DNA from: Alkalihalophilus pseudofirmus OF4
GTDB taxonomy: Bacteria; Bacillota; Bacilli; Bacillales; Bacillaceae_D
Reading direction: 5' to 3'
DNA: 64,000 nucleotides
Assembly: GCF_000005825.2 (NCBI RefSeq)
Contig: NC_013791.2
Location: forward strand, 1,178,001-1,242,000
The first letter of the stretch is position 1; each line of letters begins with the position of its first letter. Positions 39,229 through 48,355 of this stretch are shown piece by piece. The notes beneath the pieces were generated by a model that saw nothing but the letters and a program-made list of their open reading frames with translations, was not told the origin of the DNA and ran no database searches. A program made the translations under genes and the position numbers.

Positions 39229-40617
39229 ATGGAGAAAAAAGCTACCGTTGGATTTACGTTGCTATTATTAGGGGTCATGATGGCCATTATTATTACGAGT
39301 ATGTTTGTGTTAAAGGTTGAACCGCATATTCCGCTAGTTGTATGTCTTCTTATTGCGGCTGTTTTTGGGCGCTATTTAAGAGTTGGTTGGAATGATCTAG
39401 AGAGTGCGATGATTGATGGATTGAAAATAGGGATCAAGCCTATTTTTATTTTGGCACTTGTTGGGATTGTCATTGCTGTATGGATGATGAGCGGAACCGT
39501 TCCTACCCTTTTATTTTATGGGTTATCCATCATTTCGCCTGAGTGGTTTGCTGTTAGTACTTTATTAATTTGCATGATTGTTTCAAGCTTTACAGGAAGC
39601 TCATTTACGACAGTTGGTACGATTGGAGTGGCCATGATGGGAATTGGTACCGCACTTGGTATTGATCCTGCTATTGCAGCTGGTGCTGTCGTTTGCGGGG
39701 CTTGTTTTGGCGATAAAATGTCTCCATTATCTGATACTACAAACTTTGCTCCAGGTATTGTCGGAGTAGACTTATTTGATCATATTCGCCACTTGCTTTG
39801 GACAACCGTTCCTAGCTTCGTCATTACGGTCATTCTTTTTCTCATGATAGGGAGAAGTCAAGCAACGAGCACGACACAAGATATCCAAGCAATGCTTACA
39901 GCGCTCGATTCTCAATTTACCCTTAGCGTCCTCACGCTTTTATCACCTCTTCTAGTTGTGATTTTAGCAATGAGACGTTTTCCGACAATACCTGTATTAG
40001 TAGTCGGGATATTGACTGGTATTATAACAGCTGCTTTTGTCCAAGGGAATGCTGATGTTGCTAGATGGTTTACTATTATCCAAAATGGTTTCTCGATGGA
40101 AACAGGGAATGAAGTCATTGACGGCATCGTTAATCGCGGTGGATTGCAGTCAATGATGTGGTCAATTTCACTTGTTATGATTGCTCTTACGCTTGGCGGG
40201 GTGATTCAACGGATAGGTGTTATTGATACACTCCTTCAATCGCTAACAAGAAAATTATCTTCACGTGGACATTTGATTGCAGCGACTGCAACATCGTCTA
40301 TCGGAGTTAATGTAGTAACAGGAGAGCAGTACTTGTCAATATTATTGCCTGGGAAAACGTTTGAGTCATTTTATACAAAGCTTAACGTAGCAAAAAAGAA
40401 TCTCTCAAGAACACTTGAGGATGCAGGGACATTAGTGAACCCCCTTATCCCTTGGGGAGTAAGCGGCGCTTTCTTTGCGAGTACATTAGGGGTAGATGTG
40501 ATTGATTACCTACCGTTTGCTTTCTTCTTATTTTTGTCTCCATTTATGACCATTTTATTTGGCTACCTAGGAATTGGGGTAGGGAAAGAGCAGTCTCTTG
40601 CAAATAAACGTGGATAA
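39229..40617 (+). CDS. nhaC: Na+/H+ antiporter NhaC
   Basis: A 462-residue membrane antiporter with about 11-12 segments that extrudes sodium in exchange for protons. Recognisable NhaC stretches are SSFTGSSFTTVGTIGVAMMGIG and GACFGDKMSPLSDTTNFAPG (about 118-185), and the late EDAGTLVNPLIPWGVSGAFFA. The ATG follows GGGGAGAAGAAGG. Such antiporters support pH homeostasis in alkaliphilic Bacillus. It is followed after about 40 bp by a small membrane-protein gene that may be co-transcribed. Confidence 0.92.
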   Translation: MEKKATVGFTLLLLGVMMAIIITSMFVLKVEPHIPLVVCLLIAAVFGRYLRVGWNDLESAMIDGLKIGIKPIFILALVGIVIAVWMMSGTVPTLLFYGLSIISPEWFAVSTLLICMIVSSFTGSSFTTVGTIGVAMMGIGTALGIDPAIAAGAVVCGACFGDKMSPLSDTTNFAPGIVGVDLFDHIRHLLWTTVPSFVITVILFLMIGRSQATSTTQDIQAMLTALDSQFTLSVLTLLSPLLVVILAMRRFPTIPVLVVGILTGIITAAFVQGNADVARWFTIIQNGFSMETGNEVIDGIVNRGGLQSMMWSISLVMIALTLGGVIQRIGVIDTLLQSLTRKLSSRGHLIAATATSSIGVNVVTGEQYLSILLPGKTFESFYTKLNVAKKNLSRTLEDAGTLVNPLIPWGVSGAFFASTLGVDVIDYLPFAFFLFLSPFMTILFGYLGIGVGKEQSLANKRG

Positions 40618-40660
40618 AGCAAGTGGATTTGATGCAAAGTAAGGATAAGGAGGGATGACC

Positions 40661-40861
40661 ATGTTTAGCCGTCTTATCTCAATTGTTAGTTTAATCTTGT
40701 CTTTTTACTTTGCTTACAAATATCGCTACCGTGTTATTAATGCAGTGCTCGGACGCCGTTGGCTGCGGAAAGTGATTATTGGTTTTGCGATGCAGATCCC
40801 GATGATCAGAGACCGTATGCTAGGATCCGTTCTGCAGTCTAATCGACCTCAAAATGTGTAA
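40661..40861 (+). CDS. Small membrane protein downstream of nhaC
   Basis: 66 residues with an N-terminal hydrophobic segment (about 4-18), then a strongly basic stretch (YKYRYRVINAVLGRRWLRK) and a second moderately hydrophobic segment. I start it at ATG 40661 because AAGGAGGG lies six bases upstream; ATG 40655 directly abuts that site. Not recognised. Co-transcription with nhaC is likely, since no terminator separates them. Confidence 0.65.
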   Translation: MFSRLISIVSLILSFYFAYKYRYRVINAVLGRRWLRKVIIGFAMQIPMIRDRMLGSVLQSNRPQNV

Positions 40862-40869
40862 CAAACAAG

Positions 40870-40921
40870 AAAGTCTGATGTTCACTTTAATGAAAGTTAA
40901 AGTATGGCATCAGACTTTTTC
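40870..40921 (+). terminator. Terminator after nhaC and small gene
   Basis: AAAGTCTGATG pairs with CATCAGACTTT, enclosing an inner ACTTT/AAAGT pairing, then T run. Confidence 0.75.
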
Positions 40922-41003
40922 GTATATATACATACTATAAGGCTTATTAATGTCCTAACCTTTAGAGCCCTTGTTATACTATAAGGGATAGGAGGATTGT
41001 ATC

Positions 41004-41777
41004 TTGAAAGTGAAGTGGAGTACGATATGTTTTGATTTAGATAATACGTTATATAACCATGAGTATGCTTTTAAGCGTGCGATTAAACAATGTTACTATA
41101 CAAAACTTCAGCAATGGAAGATATCCGTTGATCAAGCTCCTCCATTTGAAGCATGGTTTACTACATTTAAATATTATTGCGATCATTTTTGGTCCGACCT
41201 TGAACATAAGAGGATGAGCGGGCTTGATTACAGAAGGGCTCGATATGCTGAAGCGATGAGAGAACACCACCTTCCTGTAAAAATGGAAGAAGCAGATGAA
41301 TTTCATAACGAGTATTACGAGATTGTCCATCAATTTGCAAAGCCTGACCCGATGATGAGGCCATTATTAAAATGGTTGTCGGATATTGGGGTAAAGGTAG
41401 GGATTTTGACGAACGGCCCTTCTATTACCCAGCGAAATAAGATAGAAGCTCTAGGGCTTAATCAATTTGTAGAAGAACAGCATCTCCTTATTTCTAGTGA
41501 GACAGGGTTAGAAAAGCCTGACCCGCGTTTTTTTCATCTGATGGAACAGACATTTCAGATGGGGAGGCAAAGTCTTTTAAACACTGATACATTCTTATTT
41601 ATAGGGGATTCATGGGAACAAGATGTAGAGGGCGCCGTGGCTGCCGGGTGGGATGCTGTATATTTGAATCAAAGAGAGATAGAGCCTTCGAGCCATGTGA
41701 TGAATGTAGTTACTAATGTACATTCTTTAAGCGACTTATATGTATGGCTTCAAACATATGGGAGAGGGGGCAGGTAG
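41004..41777 (+). CDS. HAD-family hydrolase
   Basis: 257 residues of the haloacid dehalogenase superfamily. Motif I is CFDLDNTLYNH (about residues 8-18), motif II ILTNGPS, motif III the lysine in LEKPDPRFF, motif IV FIGDSWEQDVEGA. The helical cap lies between motifs I and II. It is probably a small-molecule phosphatase; substrate unknown. The TTG start follows GATAGGAGG. Its TAG is immediately followed by the ATG of gluP, so the two genes form an operon. Confidence 0.88.
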   Translation: MKVKWSTICFDLDNTLYNHEYAFKRAIKQCYYTKLQQWKISVDQAPPFEAWFTTFKYYCDHFWSDLEHKRMSGLDYRRARYAEAMREHHLPVKMEEADEFHNEYYEIVHQFAKPDPMMRPLLKWLSDIGVKVGILTNGPSITQRNKIEALGLNQFVEEQHLLISSETGLEKPDPRFFHLMEQTFQMGRQSLLNTDTFLFIGDSWEQDVEGAVAAGWDAVYLNQREIEPSSHVMNVVTNVHSLSDLYVWLQTYGRGGR

Positions 41778-43316
41778 ATGTCTGTGTGGAAGCAGGATTT
41801 ATATTTTTGGCAGCTTGTTCATCATTATGTAACAGAACGAGGCTTCCGCTTGTTATACGAAAAAAATAAAGAAGTGTGGCTGGAGGATGAGAACTCTAAG
41901 CCAAAACGGATCATTCGAATAGCGAGAAGAGATTTTGATTGGCAAAATCAATTAAGAAAAGATGTCACCGAAACAGTTAAGAGAGCAGAGCTCCTTAGAA
42001 AACAATTAAAGCAAAAGAAAATAGCTGGTGAGAATATCTATATTTCGATGTACCCTCCTGTGGATTCTTGGGATGATCTTACACGTCCTTTTTACTTGGG
42101 AAAAAAACAACAAACGATGATGAAAATGGTGATGATTCCTAGTGGCCTAGAAGAGAAGAGAAGCGTAACGAGCGGTGAGTTGTCAAAAGATCTTATCCCC
42201 GCATTCCCTATTTATGAAGATATAGACATGGCAGAAGTCATAATCGGCCGATTGAAGCGAGAGGTTAGACAACATACTAAGAAAAAAGAAGAGGAAGAGC
42301 GCTCTTTTTTCTTATACGGAAAACCAATTGCAACGTATGTGCTTTTAATCATGATTGCGGTCATGTTTTATATCGTAGAGCAAAATGGCGGAAGTACTCA
42401 TGTACTGACTTTAATTGAGTTCGGAGCTAAGTATAATCCAGCTATCCTTGAAGGGGAATGGTGGAGGTTTTTTAGCTCGATGTTTCTCCATATCGGGTTT
42501 ATCCACTTATTCATGAATTCTTTAGCGCTCTTTTATTTAGGCGGAGCGGTTGAAAGAATGTATGGCACGAGCCGCTTTGTTCTTATTTATTTTATTGCTG
42601 GATTAATTGGGTCGATCTCTAGTTTTGCTTTTAATGAGCAAGTAGCGGCAGGAGCTTCAGGTGCGATCTTTGGCCTCTTTGGTGCCCTTTTATACTTTGG
42701 TACAGCACAGCCTAAACTGTTTTTTAGAACGATGGGAATGAATGTCCTTGTCATTTTAGGAATTAATTTAGTTTTTGGCTTCGTGATGCCGATGATTGAT
42801 AACGGTGCCCATATTGGTGGTCTTGTTGGTGGTTTTCTAGCAGCCGCGCTCGTTCAGCTGCCGAAAGAAAAAGGGCGGCCGAGGCAGATTTTTTACCTCT
42901 TAGGCACGATTATTCTTGCTCTCAGCCTTTTTTGGTTAGGTCACATAAAAGAAGACCAACAAATGTCCTCGTTGTTATCATTACAGCTTGCCCAAGAGTA
43001 TATGCAGGAAGGCCGGTTTGATGAAGCCTACCCATTGATTGAGACTGTTCTAGAAGAGGAGAATGATAATCCTGAGGCTTATTTCTTGATGGCTTATTTA
43101 GAGTATGAATTCGGGCAGTATGAAAAGGCGAGAGAATCGCTCTTAAAAACCGTTGAATTAAGACCTTCTTTCCACGAGGCCCACTACAATCTAGCCCTGA
43201 CTCACTCAAGGTTAGGTAATACAGAGGAAGCAATAGCCTCATTAGAAGAAGCCATTGCCCTCGCTCCGGAAGAAGAAGATTATCAAGCATTATATGATGA
43301 TATAATGACTGACTAA
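41778..43316 (+). CDS. gluP: Rhomboid intramembrane serine protease GluP (YqgP)
   Basis: A 512-residue protein. A cytoplasmic N-terminal domain (1-175) precedes about seven membrane segments. The catalytic dyad is S294 (GASGAIFG) and H345 (DNGAHIGGLVGG), with the HLFMNSLALFYLGG motif between. Residues about 385-510 are TPR repeats (QLAQEYMQEGRFDEAYPLIE, AYFLMAYLEYEFGQYEKARE, AHYNLALTHSRLGNTEEAI). The layout matches B. subtilis YqgP, a protease reported to process the Mg transporter MgtE under metal stress. It sits directly behind the HAD gene. Confidence 0.95.
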   Translation: MSVWKQDLYFWQLVHHYVTERGFRLLYEKNKEVWLEDENSKPKRIIRIARRDFDWQNQLRKDVTETVKRAELLRKQLKQKKIAGENIYISMYPPVDSWDDLTRPFYLGKKQQTMMKMVMIPSGLEEKRSVTSGELSKDLIPAFPIYEDIDMAEVIIGRLKREVRQHTKKKEEEERSFFLYGKPIATYVLLIMIAVMFYIVEQNGGSTHVLTLIEFGAKYNPAILEGEWWRFFSSMFLHIGFIHLFMNSLALFYLGGAVERMYGTSRFVLIYFIAGLIGSISSFAFNEQVAAGASGAIFGLFGALLYFGTAQPKLFFRTMGMNVLVILGINLVFGFVMPMIDNGAHIGGLVGGFLAAALVQLPKEKGRPRQIFYLLGTIILALSLFWLGHIKEDQQMSSLLSLQLAQEYMQEGRFDEAYPLIETVLEEENDNPEAYFLMAYLEYEFGQYEKARESLLKTVELRPSFHEAHYNLALTHSRLGNTEEAIASLEEAIALAPEEEDYQALYDDIMTD

Positions 43317-43323
43317 CTAATAA

Positions 43324-44208
43324 CTATTCGGCTGCAGGAATTGATTGCATTAACTGAATAGGTGTATCGTCAGCTGTTCTAAATAAAATAAATACATGAT
43401 CTGGATTTTCTTTTGGAATAACGATTAACGGCACGGTGCTGCCTATCGGGCTTACTGCTGTGCCGTTAAGGTCGATTCCTAATACATAGTTTTTATATAA
43501 TCCTTCCCAAAGCCCCCCTAGAAATTTAGTTGTCTCCTCCATCGTTAAACCAGGAATAGACTCTGATTGATACGTATCTATTTTCGTAAGCGGGATCCGT
43601 CGGTATTGTGATGATGGAATTTGATAGTATTCAAACAGATCATCCCAGTCATACGTTTGCTGCTGCTCTAAAATATAGTCAAGTATACGTTTACTCTCTT
43701 TATCCTCAGCTGTTTCTGGAATCTTAAAAGCATGAAGCGGACTTAGCGGCGAGTCAATCACATAAAGCTGATCAAAGCTGATAGCTTGGGCGCTTCTAAA
43801 TTCGTTATTCGGTCTTCTAAGCTCAGCATGATGGAATGTGATCACTTCATAGTGGCCGCTATCCTCTGCTGATACTTCTTTTTGCTGTGCTAAAAGCTCC
43901 GTATTTTCTTCCCACTTAGACATCGTATCTTTTAAAACCCCATCTTCAAATAAAAGAGAAACATCTTGTCTAATTGCCGCTTCTTCATTAAGTACGGACA
44001 ACGTATCCCATCTTAGCTTATATTCATCTTCATCCGTCGACTGCAGAAATTCTAAGTTTGAGCTTGCTTCGGTATAGGTTGCATTAGGATCGATCGGAAA
44101 GGTTATTAACGTTTCACGCAGGTAATTTGGCTTTCCGTAAATAGATAAAAATAAGCCGACGACAAGAGCTGCCGCACATACTGTTAGTAAGATCGTTCGT
44201 TTTCTCAT
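43324..44208 (-). CDS. Membrane-anchored protein of unknown function
   Basis: About 294 residues with an N-terminal anchor (about 4-22) and a soluble extracytoplasmic domain with no motif I recognise. The start at 44208 (MRKRTILLT) follows GGAGGGG; the frame extends 49 codons upstream without a site and would overlap the divergent germination gene. It stands alone, convergent with gluP (eight bases between stops) and divergent from the GerA-family gene. The spore context is suggestive only. Confidence 0.6.
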   Translation of the reverse strand: MRKRTILLTVCAAALVVGLFLSIYGKPNYLRETLITFPIDPNATYTEASSNLEFLQSTDEDEYKLRWDTLSVLNEEAAIRQDVSLLFEDGVLKDTMSKWEENTELLAQQKEVSAEDSGHYEVITFHHAELRRPNNEFRSAQAISFDQLYVIDSPLSPLHAFKIPETAEDKESKRILDYILEQQQTYDWDDLFEYYQIPSSQYRRIPLTKIDTYQSESIPGLTMEETTKFLGGLWEGLYKNYVLGIDLNGTAVSPIGSTVPLIVIPKENPDHVFILFRTADDTPIQLMQSIPAAE

Positions 44209-44331
44209 AATAAGCCCCTCCATTTGGACAAACGGTTGCCTCATGTATATGAAGGTACTTATGCAATTATGAGCTAGATGCATGGTATGACCAACATTTG
44301 CAAATAATGAGGAGACATTGGAGGTGGGTAT

Positions 44332-45795
44332 ATGGGTGATACAGAAGTAAAACATCGAGTTTCAAATGAGTATACGAAAAATATAACTTTTTTGAAAAAA
44401 GAACTAGCAGTAGACGATAGTTTTGACATTATCTACTTGGAGCTTGAACACGCCGGCAGGCAGATGGGACTCTTTTTAGTTGATGGCTTTGCAAAAGATT
44501 CAGCTTTAACGCAAATTCAGCGTGAGCTATCAATGACCACAGAAAGCATGCTTGATGAAAAGCCGCTCGATAAATTAATAAAAAGCCGAATTCCTTACGT
44601 GGAGATCGAAACGACTGATGATTTAGATAATGTAGTAGACCAAGTACTAGCAGGACCAGCAGCATTAGTAGTTGAAGGATGCGACTACGTTATCTTGCTC
44701 GATACAAGAGAGTATCCTGTACGTGGACCTGAAGAACCGGATACAGAGCAAGTCATACGAGGCTCGAAAGATGGATTTGTCGAAACGCTCGTTATGAATG
44801 CGGCACTAATCAGAAGACGTATTCGCGATCGAACAATGCGGGTTGAATATGTGCAGGTAGGAAGACGCTCAAAAACGGATTTAGCGATTACCTATATAGC
44901 GGATATTGCTGATGACAAGTATGTAAAAGAAATTAAATCAGCATTAGAGAAAATTGATACCGACGGACTGCCGATGGGAGACAAAACAATTGAGGAGTTT
45001 ATTTTTGGGCATCATTATAACCCTTATCCCCTTGTGCGTTATACCGAGCGCCCGGATGTAGCTGCCACCCATCTTTTTGAGGGGCATATTATTATCATGG
45101 TGGACGGCTCTCCTAGTGTGATGATCAGTCCGACAACATTCTGGCATCATATGCAGCATGCAGAGGAGTACAGACAGAAGCCTTTGATTGGTCTCGGCTT
45201 GCGTTTAGTACGTTTCATTGCTGTCTGGGCTTCGATTTTCCTGCTTCCTCTATGGTACTTGCTTGCGACAAATGACAATTTCGGACCTCAAGCGCTCACG
45301 TACATTGGTTCAGAGGAAGTTGGCAGCGTTCCATTATTTGCTCAATTTTTGATCGCGGAAATAGGAATTGAAATGTTGAGGATGGCTGCCATACATACCC
45401 CTAATGCCTTAGCTACAGCACTAGGGTTAGTGTCTGCACTTTTAATAGGGGAAGTGGCAATCAATGTAGGATTATTTTCACCAGAAGTCGTTCTTTATCT
45501 AGCGGTTGCAGCTGTAGGTTCATTTGCGACCCCTAGTTATGAAATGGGTCTTGCTAACCGATTCATCAGAGTAGCACTATTAATAAGTGCAGCTGCCTTC
45601 CACTTAGGGGGCTATATAGTTGGGATTACATTATGGATCCTGCTCCTTGTCCGTACAAAAGTGCTTGATATGCCTTATCTATGGCCGTTTATCCCATTTA
45701 ACGTAAGAGCGATGCGCGATGTTTTATTTAGAGCGCCCATGCCGCTTAAAAATAGACGACCGGTTTCTCTGCATCCACAAGACCCCGATCGGTAA
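44332..45795 (+). CDS. GerA/SpoVAF-family spore germination protein
   Basis: 487 residues. The N-terminal soluble half (EYTKNITFLKKELAVDDSFDII, FLVDGFAKDSAL, GSKDGFVETLVMNAALIRRRIRD) is that of GerA A-subunits. Five or so membrane segments follow (about 290-450), with FNVRAMRDVLFRAPMPL near the C terminus. It resembles SpoVAF more than nutrient-receptor GerAA proteins, but no spoVA or gerB/gerC gene adjoins, so it acts alone or with partners elsewhere in the spore inner membrane. GGAGGTGGG precedes the ATG. A forespore sigma-G promoter is expected but I could not fix one. Confidence 0.85.
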   Translation: MGDTEVKHRVSNEYTKNITFLKKELAVDDSFDIIYLELEHAGRQMGLFLVDGFAKDSALTQIQRELSMTTESMLDEKPLDKLIKSRIPYVEIETTDDLDNVVDQVLAGPAALVVEGCDYVILLDTREYPVRGPEEPDTEQVIRGSKDGFVETLVMNAALIRRRIRDRTMRVEYVQVGRRSKTDLAITYIADIADDKYVKEIKSALEKIDTDGLPMGDKTIEEFIFGHHYNPYPLVRYTERPDVAATHLFEGHIIIMVDGSPSVMISPTTFWHHMQHAEEYRQKPLIGLGLRLVRFIAVWASIFLLPLWYLLATNDNFGPQALTYIGSEEVGSVPLFAQFLIAEIGIEMLRMAAIHTPNALATALGLVSALLIGEVAINVGLFSPEVVLYLAVAAVGSFATPSYEMGLANRFIRVALLISAAAFHLGGYIVGITLWILLLVRTKVLDMPYLWPFIPFNVRAMRDVLFRAPMPLKNRRPVSLHPQDPDR

Positions 45796-45818
45796 AAGGA
45801 ATCAGAAAAAAATCTCAG

Positions 45819-45862
45819 GAAAAAGCCTCAGTCTGTCAAATAACAAGACTGAGGCTTTTTTT
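45819..45862. terminator. Bidirectional terminator
   Basis: AAAAGCCTCAGTCT at 45821-45834 pairs perfectly with AGACTGAGGCTTTT at 45846-45859, with T run. Confidence 0.8.
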
Positions 45863-46256
45863 ATAGTTCGTTCATATCTTGCTTGTACCAGTCATCCTCG
45901 ATGACAAAAGACGTTTTGCTGATGGCAGTTGCAGCATCAGCAAGAACAAGTCCAAATGGTGTTTCTGATGTTGGAGTCACAATTGTAAAAGGGACTGATT
46001 GTTGATTTGCTTCTTTAATGTAATTGGAATAAATGCTATAAGATAAATTTCCATTTAAGAAAAGTTTGAGGTTTTGTTTCGTTTTCATCAGCTGAATGAC
46101 TTCCCCGTATGTACCAGCTTTCATCACTTGGCTTTTTGTTAGGGCAATATGAATTCTTTCAGCGAAATTGGAGAGAAATAATGCTTTCTCTTCAGGTTTT
46201 AATTCAGGTGTTCCGTAAATAGCGTGATCGAGTACTTCCTTCATTTTTTTGTCCAT
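45861..46256 (-). CDS. YueI-family protein (DUF1694)
   Basis: 131 residues, all soluble. Family features are the opening VLDHAIYGTPELKPEEKALFLS near residues 8-30 and the RIHIALTKSQVMK segment. The conserved close is PFGLVLADAATAI. The fold is related to ribosomal L7Ae-like or other alpha/beta proteins in some databases; no activity is known to me. It is convergent with the germination gene. A 6-bp inverted repeat TTGTCC/GGACAA (46302-46320) lies in its upstream region. Confidence 0.8.
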   Translation of the reverse strand: MDKKMKEVLDHAIYGTPELKPEEKALFLSNFAERIHIALTKSQVMKAGTYGEVIQLMKTKQNLKLFLNGNLSYSIYSNYIKEANQQSVPFTIVTPTSETPFGLVLADAATAISKTSFVIEDDWYKQDMNEL

Positions 46257-46473
46257 GATGGATCCCTCTTTCCTAGTTCTGACTTCCCTTTTGATGATTT
46301 CTTGTCCTTAATTTGGACAATGGACATATCATAGCATAGAGAGGTTTACTACGTATACGAAATAAGCTTGACGTAGGTTTCATTTTTCCATGCTTAGGAT
46401 CATGAAATACCTTAATAAGCATTTTACATGCAGTTAACATACATTCCTTAAATAAACGAGGGGAGAGATTGGA

Positions 46474-46986
46474 ATGTGGTTTGGAATAATGATGTTATTT
46501 TTTGTCTTTGCTTTAGGGTTCACGCTAGGCGGCCTTTTAAGTACACCTAAACAGCCGCCGCAGCTAATGCACGTTATTTTATTTAGTTTTGTCTTTGGCG
46601 TATTAACTTATTTAGGCATGTTAAGCGGAATGTTTGTCACAAGCTGGTTTGCTTTTGGCTTTATTGAGATCATTATAGTTATCCTAACTTTCCTTTTCAT
46701 TATTGCCTCTGTCACAAATTTTCATCCTACATTCGGTTTCTTTGGACACGGAAGACCGATTGTGCTTATCTTATTATCTTCGTTGTTTTTTGTGATGGGT
46801 TTTGAATGGGGAATTGTAGAACTTAGAACTTTTTTTACAGTAAGTGCGGCAATCTTATTTTTTTGTGCCATATGTCTCGGATTGTTTATTCAGCAGCAAA
46901 TTCAAGCGTTGTTATGGCGTTATTCCTACATTGTTTACTTACCGCTCATTTGGCTTCTTTTCGTAACCATCATAAAGCTGTTATAA
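46474..46986 (+). CDS. Integral membrane protein of unknown function
   Basis: 170 residues, with about six hydrophobic segments covering nearly the whole chain and few charges (only about eight Lys/Arg/His outside the ends). GAGGGGAGAG precedes the ATG. It ends ten bases before yqgQ, so it is probably co-transcribed with yqgQ and glcK. Not recognised. Confidence 0.65.
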   Translation: MWFGIMMLFFVFALGFTLGGLLSTPKQPPQLMHVILFSFVFGVLTYLGMLSGMFVTSWFAFGFIEIIIVILTFLFIIASVTNFHPTFGFFGHGRPIVLILLSSLFFVMGFEWGIVELRTFFTVSAAILFFCAICLGLFIQQQIQALLWRYSYIVYLPLIWLLFVTIIKLL

Positions 46987-47005
46987 TGAGTCCGAGGTGA
47001 GCGTC

Positions 47006-47188
47006 ATGAACACATTATTTGACGTGATGCAGCTGCTTAAAAAATATGGAATTTTTATTTATACGGGAGAGCGGGCTGTTGACTTAGAGTTGATGGAAGA
47101 AGAAGTTCGCGAACTGTATGAAATGAAAATGATTGAAGCAGAAACATTCCAAAAGGCATTGCTGCTTATTAGACGTGAAAAAACTTAA
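47006..47188 (+). CDS. yqgQ: YqgQ family protein (DUF910)
   Basis: 60 residues, MNTLFDVMQLLKKYGIFIYTGE then acidic helices, typical of DUF910. The structure of the family is a small helical bundle suggested to bind nucleic acid. I start it at ATG 47006 after GAGGTGA; GTG 46997 overlaps that site. As in B. subtilis it directly precedes glucokinase. Confidence 0.88.
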   Translation: MNTLFDVMQLLKKYGIFIYTGERAVDLELMEEEVRELYEMKMIEAETFQKALLLIRREKT

Positions 47189-47226
47189 GCATGAAAAAAC
47201 AGAATAGTAAAGGTGGAGTATAACGA

Positions 47227-48216
47227 TTGAGTACAACGACGAAAAAATGGTATGTAGGTGTTGACCTAGGCGGGACAACAATTAAGATGGCGTTCATTAC
47301 TTCATACGGTGAAATTGTATCAAAATGGGAAATCCCAACAAATACCGAGGATGGCGGAATTCATATCACGATGGATATTGCAAAATCCATTGATCATAAA
47401 TTGAACGAGCTAAACCAAGAAAAAGAACATTTAGCAGCGATCGGCATGGGGGCCCCTGGCTTTATTGAAATGGAAACAGGATTTATCTATCAAGCTGTTA
47501 ACATTGGGTGGAAAGACTTCCCTCTTAAAGACCGGCTTGAAGTGGAAACAGGCCTTCCTGTGACAGTTGATAATGATGCAAATATCGCAGCATTAGGAGA
47601 GATGTGGCGCGGTGCTGGTGATGGTGCCAAAAATCTTCTTTGCGTTACGCTTGGAACAGGTGTTGGTGGCGGTATTATCGCTAATGGACAAATCCTTCAC
47701 GGTGCTAGCGGGATGGCTGGAGAGATCGGCCATATTACATCTGTTACAAAGGGTGGTGCTCCGTGTAATTGCGGGAAAACAGGCTGCTTAGAAACGATTG
47801 CTTCTGCAACAGGTATTGCCCGGCTTGCTACTGAGGCAGTTGCCGTATCAAATGAACCTAGTTTATTAAAGGAACAGTTTGATACATTAGGTTCTTTAAC
47901 TTCAAAAGATGTATTTGAAGCACTTGCTAAAGGCGATCATTTAGCAGAACGAGTATTGGATGAAACGGCTTCTTATCTTGGCGTAGCAATCGCGAACCTT
48001 TCAAATGCACTAAATCCAGAGAAAATTGTCATTGGCGGCGGAGTATCAAAAGCTGGCGATGCATTACTTGAGCCACTAAGAACCTATTTTAATCAGTATG
48101 CATTAGAACGTGTGGCGAGCAGTGCCGAGTTTAAAATTGCGACTTTAGGTAATGATGCAGGTGTAATCGGCGGTGCTTGGCTGGCTAAACAAAAGCTGAA
48201 TCAGACACATTATTAA
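47227..48216 (+). CDS. glcK: Glucokinase (ROK family)
   Basis: A 329-residue cytoplasmic kinase making glucose-6-phosphate. The ATP-binding motif is GVDLGGTTIKMAF near residue 12. The sugar-binding region is GHITSVTKGG. The ROK zinc motif is CNCGKTGCLE, and GGGVSKAGD lies near the C terminus. The TTG start follows AAAGGTGGAG. It lies behind yqgQ. Its product feeds glycolysis and, after isomerisation, the glucan operon at 28-35 kb. Confidence 0.95.
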   Translation: MSTTTKKWYVGVDLGGTTIKMAFITSYGEIVSKWEIPTNTEDGGIHITMDIAKSIDHKLNELNQEKEHLAAIGMGAPGFIEMETGFIYQAVNIGWKDFPLKDRLEVETGLPVTVDNDANIAALGEMWRGAGDGAKNLLCVTLGTGVGGGIIANGQILHGASGMAGEIGHITSVTKGGAPCNCGKTGCLETIASATGIARLATEAVAVSNEPSLLKEQFDTLGSLTSKDVFEALAKGDHLAERVLDETASYLGVAIANLSNALNPEKIVIGGGVSKAGDALLEPLRTYFNQYALERVASSAEFKIATLGNDAGVIGGAWLAKQKLNQTHY

Positions 48217-48253
48217 GAGCTGCTACATACTATAAAATAGGACAACTCATATA

Positions 48254-48278
48254 CATGACCACCGTTTTGTTGGTCATG
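48254..48278 (+). other. Stem-loop between glcK and aspA
   Basis: CATGACCA at 48254-48261 pairs perfectly with TGGTCATG at 48271-48278. No T run follows on either strand, so it is more likely an RNA-stability element or protein site than a terminator. Confidence 0.4.
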
Positions 48279-48355
48279 CTAAGACTAATAAGACTACAGT
48301 ATAATTATATAAAAAATAAAAAGATATGAACGGACAGAGAGGACGAATAACAACA

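Noticed and set aside
48254-48278. Rho-independent terminator after glcK
   Set aside because: The stem is good but no T run follows on either strand.
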